Part shown: positions 56,553 to 63,185 of the stretch, piece by piece | How positions within the stretch are numbered: position 1 is the first letter of the stretch | Layout of the letters: each line of letters begins with the position of its first letter | Source of the DNA: Ideonella benzenivorans | GTDB taxonomy: Bacteria > Pseudomonadota > Gammaproteobacteria > Burkholderiales > Burkholderiaceae_C | DNA length: 64,000 bases | Assembly (NCBI RefSeq): GCF_020387415.1 | Contig: NZ_JAGWCB010000010.1 | Span: 62,001 to 126,000 of the forward strand | Reading direction: 5' to 3' | Made by a program: the position numbers and the translations under genes | Notes under the pieces: generated by a model | What the model was told of the DNA's origin: nothing | What the model saw: the letters and a program-made list of their open reading frames with translations, nothing else | The model's database searches: none

Positions 56553-56834
56553 ATTCCTACCCACCAAAGAACCCACCAATCGGCAAGGTGCTTGCTTGTG
56601 GTCGGACGGAGATCCACTCGGGTCTACTTTAGACCGCCCCGCCGGCCTCCTGGATGCCAACATTTGCCAACAAGCTGACCGCATCCCGGCCGGCGGGACC
56701 TCAACTTTTCTCAACAAGTGCCGGCGTCGCTTTCGTGGCCCAGCTCATCACGCCTGGGGACCTGAGAGACAGACCGCGTGCCTCCGCATAGGCCCGGAAT
56801 CCTACAGTCAGGGCCAGATCACGAGCGAGGCGCC

Positions 56835-57344
56835 ATGGACTGGATCAGACGGATTCTCAGAACCAAGCCCACAGCGGAGAAGCCGGCCCAACAGGCCTGG
56901 GGAGCCGCCGCGCGAGCGCCTCGCAATGAACCCGCGCCGCCAGTACTCCAGCGGCCGGCCGATAGCGGCCCGCTGCAGCGCCAGGTCGACGCCTGGGAGG
57001 AATACACGCGGCAGCTTGCGTATTGGGACGACGCAGACCCAGACGACATTGAGGCCGCTGCCGCGCAAGCCGATGAACTTGCCGGCGTGCTGGTGGACAG
57101 GAACCTCGACGGCAAGCAGGCCGAACGCGAGAGGCGCGAGGAGGACGCTGTCCGCCTCTATGAGGCCAACGTGGCCGACGAGTTCATGGGCAGCCACCCT
57201 TACGAGCGTCTCCTGATCATCTACTGCCGCACCGGCCGGGCCGAGGACGCCGCACGTGTCGCCCAGGCCTGCCTGCGCCACGTGCGCATGGGCGAGGGGG
57301 ACAAGCTGCGAGCTCGGTGCCTGAAGGTTCTCGGCACGCCATGA
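56835..57344 (+). CDS. Unknown 169-aa protein next to the tRNA, helical, possible cargo gene
   Basis: 169 residues. It is the only plus-strand gene of the element interior. The first 50 residues are basic and Ala/Pro-rich; the rest is helical, with charged stretches (DAWEEYTRQLAYWDDADPDD) and one TPR-like helix pair (HPYERLLIIYCRTGRAEDAARVAQ). There is no signal or membrane segment. Its stop abuts the terminator of the opposing operon. Possibly a cargo or accessory gene of the element; no homologue recognised. Confidence 0.55.
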   Translation: MDWIRRILRTKPTAEKPAQQAWGAAARAPRNEPAPPVLQRPADSGPLQRQVDAWEEYTRQLAYWDDADPDDIEAAAAQADELAGVLVDRNLDGKQAERERREEDAVRLYEANVADEFMGSHPYERLLIIYCRTGRAEDAARVAQACLRHVRMGEGDKLRARCLKVLGTP

Positions 57345-57367
57345 AAAAAAGCCCGCACGAGGCGGGC
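57344..57367 (-). terminator. Terminator of the element's minus-strand operon
   Basis: On the minus strand GCCCGC, a 5-nt loop, GCGGGC and seven T's. It lies 50 nt after the stop of the Ig-like gene and ends the long operon. Confidence 0.9.
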
Positions 57368-57417
57368 AAGCCGATTCGGGATCCTCCTCGGCAGGGCTTG
57401 GGTGCCACCCTTGGAAT

Positions 57418-57786
57418 TCAGGCGCTGGCCGGGCCGATGCTGGAGCTGTGGGAGGCATTGACAGACGAGCCACAGTACCCGGCAGGCTCGTTGGTCCCGC
57501 CCTCCACTCCAAAGGGCATGGCGGCGGAAGCAATGTTCCCAGCGGCGTCGGTGACCTTGATGCCGAGGAAGTCACCACGGACCAAAGGACGGGCCGCCCA
57601 GGCCGCGGCCGAGTTGAAGGCGAACCGCCCCCCTTCCTTCATCTTGGTCTGGTAGGTGGCACCGCCGGGCCACACGATGGTCACGGTGTCACCAGGCAGC
57701 ACGGTGCCGCTCGCCTGGCCAGAAATGACCTTGTCCGGGAACCTGATCAGGTCCAGGTTGATGCTGGGGCATTGAAGTTGCGTCAT
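57418..57786 (-). CDS. Ig-like phage-type protein, last gene of the element operon
   Basis: 122 residues. VISGQASGTVLPGDTVTIVWPGGATYQTKM and LGIKVTDAAGNIA resemble bacterial Ig-like repeats seen in phage tail/head decorations and large adhesins, where they bind surfaces weakly. The C-terminal tail is Ser/Ala-rich. AAAGGAAAG precedes the ATG at 57786. It follows the gp10-like gene, with which it likely worked in virion structure. Assignment rests on the strand pattern and the VTDAAGN signature. Confidence 0.55.
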   Translation of the reverse strand: MTQLQCPSINLDLIRFPDKVISGQASGTVLPGDTVTIVWPGGATYQTKMKEGGRFAFNSAAAWAARPLVRGDFLGIKVTDAAGNIASAAMPFGVEGGTNEPAGYCGSSVNASHSSSIGPASA

Positions 57787-57797
57787 CGTCTTTCCTT

Positions 57798-58343
57798 TCA
57801 ACCGTTGTTCAATCCTTGGCCAGTTCCCCGGCCGCCTTGTCCATCTCTTCGAGGAACTCGGGTTCCAGCTCCTTCAGCGCGCTGCGCAAAAACGAGCGGG
57901 GGGGGCAACTTCACCATGCGGCTGTGCGCCTTCACCAGAACCTCGCTTCCGGTCTCCTTGCCGCGCTTCTTCACCCACATACCCATGTCGCGACCCTTGA
58001 CTGCCTTCAGAGAGAAACGCCCCTGCTCACGAATCATCCGCAAGTGTTCCTTCACCGTCACCGCCCCGGAGAACCCGTACTCGTGCACCCGGGCGTACTC
58101 GACATTGGTGCCGACCACGCCGCGGATCTGCGCGCCCTCCTGATAGACCGCCTGGTCGATGGAGCGGCGCAGCGTGCCAGTGCGCACGTTGAGCACCTGG
58201 CCGCTGAGCTTGTCGCGCATCACGCGCGCCTGCAGCTTCAAAACCATGCGCCCCATGCCCTTTGCAGCCTCCTCCTTGGCCTTCTGGGGCAGTTCTTCAA
58301 AGAACTTGGTCACCCGTTCCACACCGACAACCTTCGCGCTCAT
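57798..58343 (-). CDS. HK97 gp10-like tail-completion protein, frameshifted at a C8 tract
   Basis: As read, 181 residues. AKVVGVERVTKFFEELPQKAKEEAAKGM, VRTGTLRRSI and NVEYARVHEYGF are typical of HK97 gp10 / head-tail joining proteins. After MVKLPP the frame meets eight C's (plus-strand G run 57899-57906); with seven C's the protein would continue as RSFLRSALKELEPEFLEE and end in GELAKD at a TGA at 57811-57809. That restored gene (177 residues) leaves clean spacing to the next start. So the sequence is either a mutation, a sequencing error, or a slippery tract. The ATG at 58343 overlaps the upstream gene as ATGA. Confidence 0.72.
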   Translation of the reverse strand: MSAKVVGVERVTKFFEELPQKAKEEAAKGMGRMVLKLQARVMRDKLSGQVLNVRTGTLRRSIDQAVYQEGAQIRGVVGTNVEYARVHEYGFSGAVTVKEHLRMIREQGRFSLKAVKGRDMGMWVKKRGKETGSEVLVKAHSRMVKLPPPLVFAQRAEGAGTRVPRRDGQGGRGTGQGLNNG

Positions 58344-59023
58344 GCCTGGCTCCACTTGAACAGGAACTCGGCCTTGGCAGCGTCCATGGCCGCACCGACG
58401 TCGCTCAGGAGAAGGTTGTAGGCACTGGCCGTGGTGTAGCTGAACCCCGCCACCGGCAGACTGATTTGCCGAGTCTGGAACTCGGCACCCAAGGGCTGCA
58501 CCGACGCGCCGTGCTGCTCCCGGAGCTGCCGCGCCAGCTGCTGGTGAGCCATGCCGGCACCGCAGAGCCGCGCATAGGCCTCGCCGAGCTGCTCCAGCAA
58601 GGTCTCGACCTGAGGCTTCAGCGCCTCGATCTCTTCGCCCGCCTCGGCGAACCGTGCAAGCCGGACCTGACCGATCAAGCCCGGCCGCTGGGCATGGATG
58701 GCTGCGGCTTCAGCCTGCAGCTCGACCAGCATCTCCTGAACCGCTTCCGAGACGACGGCGGCACCGCTCTCGCGAGGCGCCAAGTCCGTCAGCTGCTCGG
58801 ACAGCGCCAGCACCTCGGGCTCGGCTCCGGTCACACGCTGCCCAGCACGGATCAAGCGCGCGATCAGGCCACGGCGCTCGGCCTTGATGGCGGATGCCCG
58901 CCCGGTCACAGCGCCCGCGTTCGCCGCCTCGGCATTGAGTCGGGCCATCTCCTCGTTGATCGCGGCCAGCCGCTGGTCGGCCTCTCGCAGGGCATCGAGG
59001 GCGCCCTGAAGTTCGGTTGTCAT
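58340..59023 (-). CDS. Unknown coiled-coil protein of the element
   Basis: 227 residues. Residues about 1-190 are a heptad-rich helix (ALDALREADQRLAAINEEMARLN; EEIEALKPQVETLLEQLGEAY) that would form a coiled coil. The C-terminal about 35 residues turn to a beta/aromatic pattern (PVAGFSYTTASAYNLLLSDV). There is no catalytic motif. Coupled by ATGA to both neighbours, between the small protein gene after the helicase and the gp10-like gene. Could be a scaffold or structural factor. Confidence 0.6.
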   Translation of the reverse strand: MTTELQGALDALREADQRLAAINEEMARLNAEAANAGAVTGRASAIKAERRGLIARLIRAGQRVTGAEPEVLALSEQLTDLAPRESGAAVVSEAVQEMLVELQAEAAAIHAQRPGLIGQVRLARFAEAGEEIEALKPQVETLLEQLGEAYARLCGAGMAHQQLARQLREQHGASVQPLGAEFQTRQISLPVAGFSYTTASAYNLLLSDVGAAMDAAKAEFLFKWSQA

Positions 59024-59211
59024 GTGCGTTCCTTGTGGGGGTGAGTGGCGCCGTACCGGCGCCGGGTGGTTGATTCCTGGATGACAGGTTTTGACAGGTT
59101 CTCGGGCTGCGGGCCGGCTGCCGCCGTCCGAGCCTCGACCTCGGTGCCGAGGGCCTCCAGATGGCGCGCCATCGCTGCGAAAGAGCGCTGCCCCGCCGAT
59201 TGCTCGCTCAT
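59020..59211 (-). CDS. Small unknown protein (63 aa) after the helicase
   Basis: 63 residues, basic C-terminus (TTRRRYGATHPHKERT). The ATG at 59211 overlaps the helicase stop and its stop overlaps the coiled-coil gene start, both as ATGA, which is the main support for it being real. No domain recognised. Confidence 0.6.
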   Translation of the reverse strand: MSEQSAGQRSFAAMARHLEALGTEVEARTAAAGPQPENLSKPVIQESTTRRRYGATHPHKERT

Positions 59212-60539
59212 GCCCGTTCCTTTCGTGGTGAGACGTCCGAGGCGGACTCGGCCCACAGCTGGTGCTCGCCGTAGAGCTTCAGCGCGATGCGTCCCCGCTG
59301 GCCCTGACGGTTCTTGGCCACCTTCGCCAAGACGGTCAGCGCCCTGTCGGCCTCGCGGGCCCAGGGGTGCAGCAGAATCACCGTGTCGGCGTCCTCCTCC
59401 ACCGCGCCGGACTCCTTGAGGTGGTGCAGCTGGGGCTCGCCGCCTTCGGTGGATCGGTTGAGCTGGCTCAGCGCCAGCACGCACATGTCCAGCTCCTTGG
59501 CCAGTTGCTTTAGGCCCCGGCTGATCTGCTCGATCTGGTGGTGCCGCTTGTCGGTGGTGCTGGTGCTGCTGCAGAGCTGCAGGTAGTCCACCACCACCAG
59601 CGCCAGCCCATGCCGGCGCTTGACCTGGCGGGCCTTTGTTCGGATGTCCAGCAGGGTCAGCGCCGGCTGGTCATCGATGAAGAGCGGCAGCCGGCCCATG
59701 GCCTCGGCCGCCTCAGCCATCCGCGACCAGTCCTCCTCTAGGAAGCGCCCGGTGGTGAGCGCATCCATGGACACCCGGCCCAGGTTGGCCGCGCAGCGGT
59801 CCACCAGCTCGCCGGCCGGCATCTCCTGGCTCAGCATCAGCACCGATTGCCCCTGGGCGGCCACGCTCAGGGCCATCTGCCCGGCCAGGGAGGACTTGCC
59901 CACCGAGGGCCTGGCCGCCAGCACCACCACCTTGCCGGGCTTGAATCCGCCCCCCAGGGCGCTGTCGATGCGTTCTAGCCCCGTCGGTACTCCCGGGGTC
60001 GTTTCGCCGGCTCCCAGGGCCTGCCAATGGTCAATGCGGGCCGCTGCCAGGTCGGAGATGGATCGAGGCTCTGCTGCCGCCTTGGTGCGCTGGATGCTGC
60101 CCAGCAGCCCCGCCGCACGGTCCAGCAGCTGATCGGCGTCTTCGGACTCGCCCACCAGCGCCAGCATCTGCTCGGCCGCCTGGGCCAGTGCACGGCGGGC
60201 GGCCTTGTCGATCACGGCCTGGGCGTAGCGCTTCACGCCCGACGCGCTGGGCACGGACTGGGCCAGCTCGGTCAGGTACGGCAGGCCGCCGCACTCCTCG
60301 GCTTGGCCGGCCACCTGCAGGCGCTCCAACACCGTCACCTGGTCCACGGGCTGGCCGTGGGCGTTGAGGTCCGCCACGGCCCGCCAGATGGTGCGATGCC
60401 GACTGTCGAAGAAGTGGGCGGCCTCAAGGTGGCAGTCCGCCACGCGCCACCAGGCGTCCGGGTCGAGCATCAGCGCGCCCAGCACGGCCTGCTCGGATTC
60501 CTGGCTCCACGGCCGGTTGAGCTGCTCACGCGCGCCCAT
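59208..60539 (-). CDS. Phage-type DnaB replicative helicase
   Basis: 443 residues. An N-terminal DnaB domain (ESEQAVLGALMLDPDAWWRVAD) and a C-terminal RecA-like motor with Walker A ARPSVGKSS and Walker B LVVVDYLQL, plus the SQLNRSTE motif region. Provides the replicative helicase that the element loads at its own origin. GGAGGTG precedes the ATG at 60539. The start lies within the preceding initiator gene (14-nt overlap). Confidence 0.92.
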   Translation of the reverse strand: MGAREQLNRPWSQESEQAVLGALMLDPDAWWRVADCHLEAAHFFDSRHRTIWRAVADLNAHGQPVDQVTVLERLQVAGQAEECGGLPYLTELAQSVPSASGVKRYAQAVIDKAARRALAQAAEQMLALVGESEDADQLLDRAAGLLGSIQRTKAAAEPRSISDLAAARIDHWQALGAGETTPGVPTGLERIDSALGGGFKPGKVVVLAARPSVGKSSLAGQMALSVAAQGQSVLMLSQEMPAGELVDRCAANLGRVSMDALTTGRFLEEDWSRMAEAAEAMGRLPLFIDDQPALTLLDIRTKARQVKRRHGLALVVVDYLQLCSSTSTTDKRHHQIEQISRGLKQLAKELDMCVLALSQLNRSTEGGEPQLHHLKESGAVEEDADTVILLHPWAREADRALTVLAKVAKNRQGQRGRIALKLYGEHQLWAESASDVSPRKERA

Positions 60540-61284
60540 GGGCACCTCCGAAAACGTGATCGCAGTCCAGCAGGTCACCACCGCTCCGCTGGCCCTGGGG
60601 ATGAACACCACCGGTCTGTTTGGGAGGGAAGAGGCCCTGGTAGCCCGCGGCGATGCTGTTGGCGATCACTGCGGCCGGTGAGTGGCCTTCAGCGCGGTAG
60701 CCGTCCAGGGCCTTGATTTGGGCCTCGGCTGCGCGCCGGGTGATCGGCTTACGGCGTTCCTTGCGATCAGCGACCCAGGCCAGCCAGGACACGCGAGGGA
60801 GCCATTCGGGCAGTTCGATCAGCGAGGCGTCGAAGCCCGAGACTGCGCGCTTGCGCGCTTCTTTGGTGGTTCTGACGGTTCCTGATGGTTTGGGTGCACC
60901 CTGGTTCACTACTTCGCGGAACCCTGGTGCACTACTTCCGGAACCCTGGTGCACTACTGCACTATGGTTCACTAGTGCACCCTGGTTCACCATTTCGGCA
61001 GTTCCGGTGAGCTTGTCGAACACCACGCGGTACAGGTTGGTCCGGCCGCCGCGCCCCATCGGGCCGGCTTGCTTGCGGATCTCCAGCTCCCCGCTCTGGT
61101 TGAGGGCCTCCAGGAGGACCATGGCGTACCGCGGCTTCGTCCGGCACTTCGCTGCCAGGGTGGTGATGGAGGGGTAGGCGCGGCCATCGTCATCTGCGAA
61201 GTCGGCGATGGCCAGGAGCATCAGCAGCTCGGAGCCGCTGTGCCTGCTGCCTTCCCACACCCGGGCCATGGTTCGGACGCTCAT
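60526..61284 (-). CDS. Helix-turn-helix replication initiator-like protein with internal repeats
   Basis: 252 residues. The N-terminal winged-helix region (VWEGSRHSGSELLMLLAIADFADDDGRAYPSITTLA) matches phage replication proteins; the C-terminal HSPAAVIANSIAAGYQGLFPPK is typical of helicase-loading/initiation proteins. The middle (about 115-145) is encoded by near-repeats and reads as VNQGALVNH, VVHQG, VVNQG. The ATG at 61284 overlaps the upstream gene as ATGA. It precedes the DnaB gene, so it likely opens the origin and loads the helicase. Confidence 0.7.
   Translation of the reverse strand: MSVRTMARVWEGSRHSGSELLMLLAIADFADDDGRAYPSITTLAAKCRTKPRYAMVLLEALNQSGELEIRKQAGPMGRGGRTNLYRVVFDKLTGTAEMVNQGALVNHSAVVHQGSGSSAPGFREVVNQGAPKPSGTVRTTKEARKRAVSGFDASLIELPEWLPRVSWLAWVADRKERRKPITRRAAEAQIKALDGYRAEGHSPAAVIANSIAAGYQGLFPPKQTGGVHPQGQRSGGDLLDCDHVFGGAHGRA
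60902..60990. repeat. Iteron-like repeats inside the initiator gene
   Basis: Five copies of TGGTKCAC with CCC and ACTACT flanks, beginning at 60902, 60925, 60947, 60965 and 60983 (spacings 23, 22, 18 and 18). The uneven spacing is not a pure codon repeat. Lambda-type origins place such iterons inside the initiator gene. Confidence 0.65.
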
Positions 61285-61484
61285 GCCCCTGACCTCCTCC
61301 ACCACCGCGGGCGAACATCCCGGGCTCGGTTGGTGACACGGCGCAGCGTCACCTCGGCCAGGATCCGCGCCCATGCAGTGCAAGTGGGGCAGAGCCTGGT
61401 ATGCGAGGTCATGCAGGTGCACGGACGAAGGTGCAGCGGCTGCGGGGTGTCGATCACCTTGCGATCCAGGCGGGTGCCACTCAT
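61281..61484 (-). CDS. Small zinc-binding protein (67 aa) of the element
   Basis: 67 residues with four cysteines, Cys22-x-Cys24 and Cys32-x2-Cys35 (PCTCMTSHTRLCPTC), fit for one zinc ion, and a basic C-terminus (RRVTNRARDVRPRWWRR). Its start and stop overlap both neighbours as ATGA. Could bind nucleic acid; no named family. Confidence 0.62.
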   Translation of the reverse strand: MSGTRLDRKVIDTPQPLHLRPCTCMTSHTRLCPTCTAWARILAEVTLRRVTNRARDVRPRWWRRSGA

Positions 61485-61735
61485 CGGGCACCCTCCGGTC
61501 GGGCGCGGCGCAGATCACCGACCACCCAGCGGGTAGCACCGCCGCGCTTAATCGGCGCCGGCAGCACGCCAGACTTGGCCCAGCGCCAGACGGTCATCTC
61601 GGACACGCTGTGCCGGGCGGCGACCACTTGGACAGGAACCTCCGCAGAATCAGGGAGGGTGTCGAACACCTGCAGCGCACGCAGGTGCACCGGACTGAGG
61701 GAGGCGCCCCCTTCTTGCGTGGTGACATTGGCCAT
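61481..61735 (-). CDS. AlpA/excisionase-like winged-helix protein
   Basis: 84 residues. VVAARHSVSEMTVWRWAKSGVLPAP and IKRGGATRWVVGDLRR are the MerR-like winged helix of AlpA/Xis proteins, which aid excision or turn on element genes. The ATG at 61735 overlaps the preceding stop as TGATG; a GTG at 61738 is the alternative. Confidence 0.75.
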   Translation of the reverse strand: MANVTTQEGGASLSPVHLRALQVFDTLPDSAEVPVQVVAARHSVSEMTVWRWAKSGVLPAPIKRGGATRWVVGDLRRARPEGAR

Positions 61736-62094
61736 CACGCCCCCGCCGGCAGGTAGAGACCAGCGCGCTTGGCGCGGGCAGCCTGGGACGCCTTCTGTGT
61801 GGCGGCCAGCAGCTTCTCGACCCCCTGCTTGTCGTTGCGGCCGTCTTCAGCAAGCTTGGCCCAGAAGGCACGCACCTCGCTCAGGCGCCAGCGGGTACAG
61901 CGAGGTTTGCGGATCACGGGCTGCGGCGCTCGGCCTGCAGCAACTTCGGCGTGCCACCAAGTCAGCGACATCCCGCCGGCAGCAGCACACGTCTTTGAGT
62001 CGACCAGCGCGACTTCCGCCAAGCTGGCAGGCAACGCGCGAGAAGGTTGCGGGGTGGCCTGTCCCGCTGTTTGCGGCCCCATGCTTTTCGTCAT
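61735..62094 (-). CDS. Second AlpA-like DNA-binding protein
   Basis: 119 residues. The N-terminal 35 residues are Ala/Pro-rich. SKTCAAAGGMSLTWWHAEVAAGRAPQPVI followed by TRWRLSEVRAFWAKLAEDG resembles the helix-turn-helix and wing of AlpA-like regulators. Start at 62094 (ATG); a TTG at 62121 is an alternative. Two AlpA-like genes in tandem suggest one for excision and one for regulation. Confidence 0.65.
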   Translation of the reverse strand: MTKSMGPQTAGQATPQPSRALPASLAEVALVDSKTCAAAGGMSLTWWHAEVAAGRAPQPVIRKPRCTRWRLSEVRAFWAKLAEDGRNDKQGVEKLLAATQKASQAARAKRAGLYLPAGA

Positions 62095-62150
62095 GGGGGC
62101 ATCGTCTGCCTCGCTCTCCAAATGGAGAAACTTGCGTCTCTGCCTTTGGA

Positions 62151-62759
62151 CTATTTCAGTCCCTTGAGCGCTTTCATCACGGTGGACTTCTTCCGCCTCA
62201 AGGCAGCGTTCGGGTGGTCAGCAAAGTGCAAGACGATGCGCTTGGCGGCCCCACGGCGCGGGTAGCCCTCGCGCTTGGCAACCACGGCCAACTCCAGCTC
62301 GAACAAGGCCGATCGCTCTTTGGTGGCCTGGGTGCCAGCGTGCCGGATGGCGCGTGTCCCCATGAGGGCATTCGCTACCGATCCGAGCTGTCGAGCAAAT
62401 GCTTCGTGCTTGGCTCGCAGCTTCAACCCACGCACGTGCAGCCGCTTTCTTCGCCGCTGGAGCAGCTGGGCATACATCCCGACAGCAGGTTGCGCCCCGC
62501 CATCACCAAGGGCAGCAAATGAGTCCTGCCTGACATCGTCCGCAAGCTGTCGCAGCCCGGCGGCGATGTTCTCCGGCGTGGCCACCTGAAGGTGCCCAGC
62601 CTTCAACGCCTGCTGCAGCGCTGCCTCATTCCGGGAACGCAGCACCAGCAATTCCTCAACCGCCGAATTCCCCCATCGGGCCCGGAGTGACTTCAGAAAC
62701 CCGTCGGGAAGAACCGGCAGCAGTGTCGCCCCTGCCGGCGCCTTGATGCGACTTCGCAT
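62151..62759 (-). CDS. Unknown basic protein of the element (202 aa)
   Basis: 202 residues, strongly basic (MRSRIKAPAG; LLQRRRKRLHVRGLKLRAKHEAFARQLG; AALRRKKSTVMKALKGLK), mostly helical. No catalytic motif or membrane segment. It probably binds nucleic acid. GAGG lies ahead of the ATG at 62759. Confidence 0.55.
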   Translation of the reverse strand: MRSRIKAPAGATLLPVLPDGFLKSLRARWGNSAVEELLVLRSRNEAALQQALKAGHLQVATPENIAAGLRQLADDVRQDSFAALGDGGAQPAVGMYAQLLQRRRKRLHVRGLKLRAKHEAFARQLGSVANALMGTRAIRHAGTQATKERSALFELELAVVAKREGYPRRGAAKRIVLHFADHPNAALRRKKSTVMKALKGLK

Positions 62760-62769
62760 CCTGGACACC

Positions 62770-63060
62770 TCAGGTGGCCTTCTTCTCGACAACTGCCTCG
62801 TTGGCCTTGTCGATCAACAGCCCCGCTTGTCGCATCGCGTAGATCGCCGGCCACCAGCTCGACTTGGCCTGGAACATGCCGGCGTCGTCGCTGGTCACAA
62901 CGGCCTCGGTCATGCCGTGGAACGATTCGAGCGCCATGCTGAACAGCACCTGGATGTCGGACAGCATGTCGCTGACGGAGGCCTTGGGGTCGACGGCGAG
63001 GCCGGCAGTGGTCAGGCCAAAGTCGGCGAACTGAGCCGCGGCAGAATCTTGGGTAGCCAT
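62770..63060 (-). CDS. Unknown small protein (96 aa), first gene of the element operon
   Basis: 96 residues, helical, acidic. AAGGAGA precedes the ATG at 63060, a strong site. KASVSDMLSDIQVLFSMALESFHGMTEAVV forms an amphipathic helix. No domain recognised. A promoter for the operon should lie between 63060 and the integrase gene, which I could not pinpoint. Confidence 0.6.
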   Translation of the reverse strand: MATQDSAAAQFADFGLTTAGLAVDPKASVSDMLSDIQVLFSMALESFHGMTEAVVTSDDAGMFQAKSSWWPAIYAMRQAGLLIDKANEAVVEKKAT

Positions 63061-63150
63061 GATGTGCTTCTCCTTGGGTTGCACGTTGTGGTCAGGCGGG
63101 CTAGGAGGGTCCAAGCTCCCAGCTCGCCGCCTTGCCGCTGAACCGCGCGG

Positions 63151-63177
63151 CGCCGGTGCCCGGTAGATCGACCGGCG
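63151..63177 (-). terminator. Possible hairpin after the integrase gene
   Basis: CGCCGGT / ACCGGCG with a 13-nt loop just beyond the integrase stop, without a T tract. Weak support as a terminator. Confidence 0.3.
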
Positions 63178-63185
63178 GCGATGTC

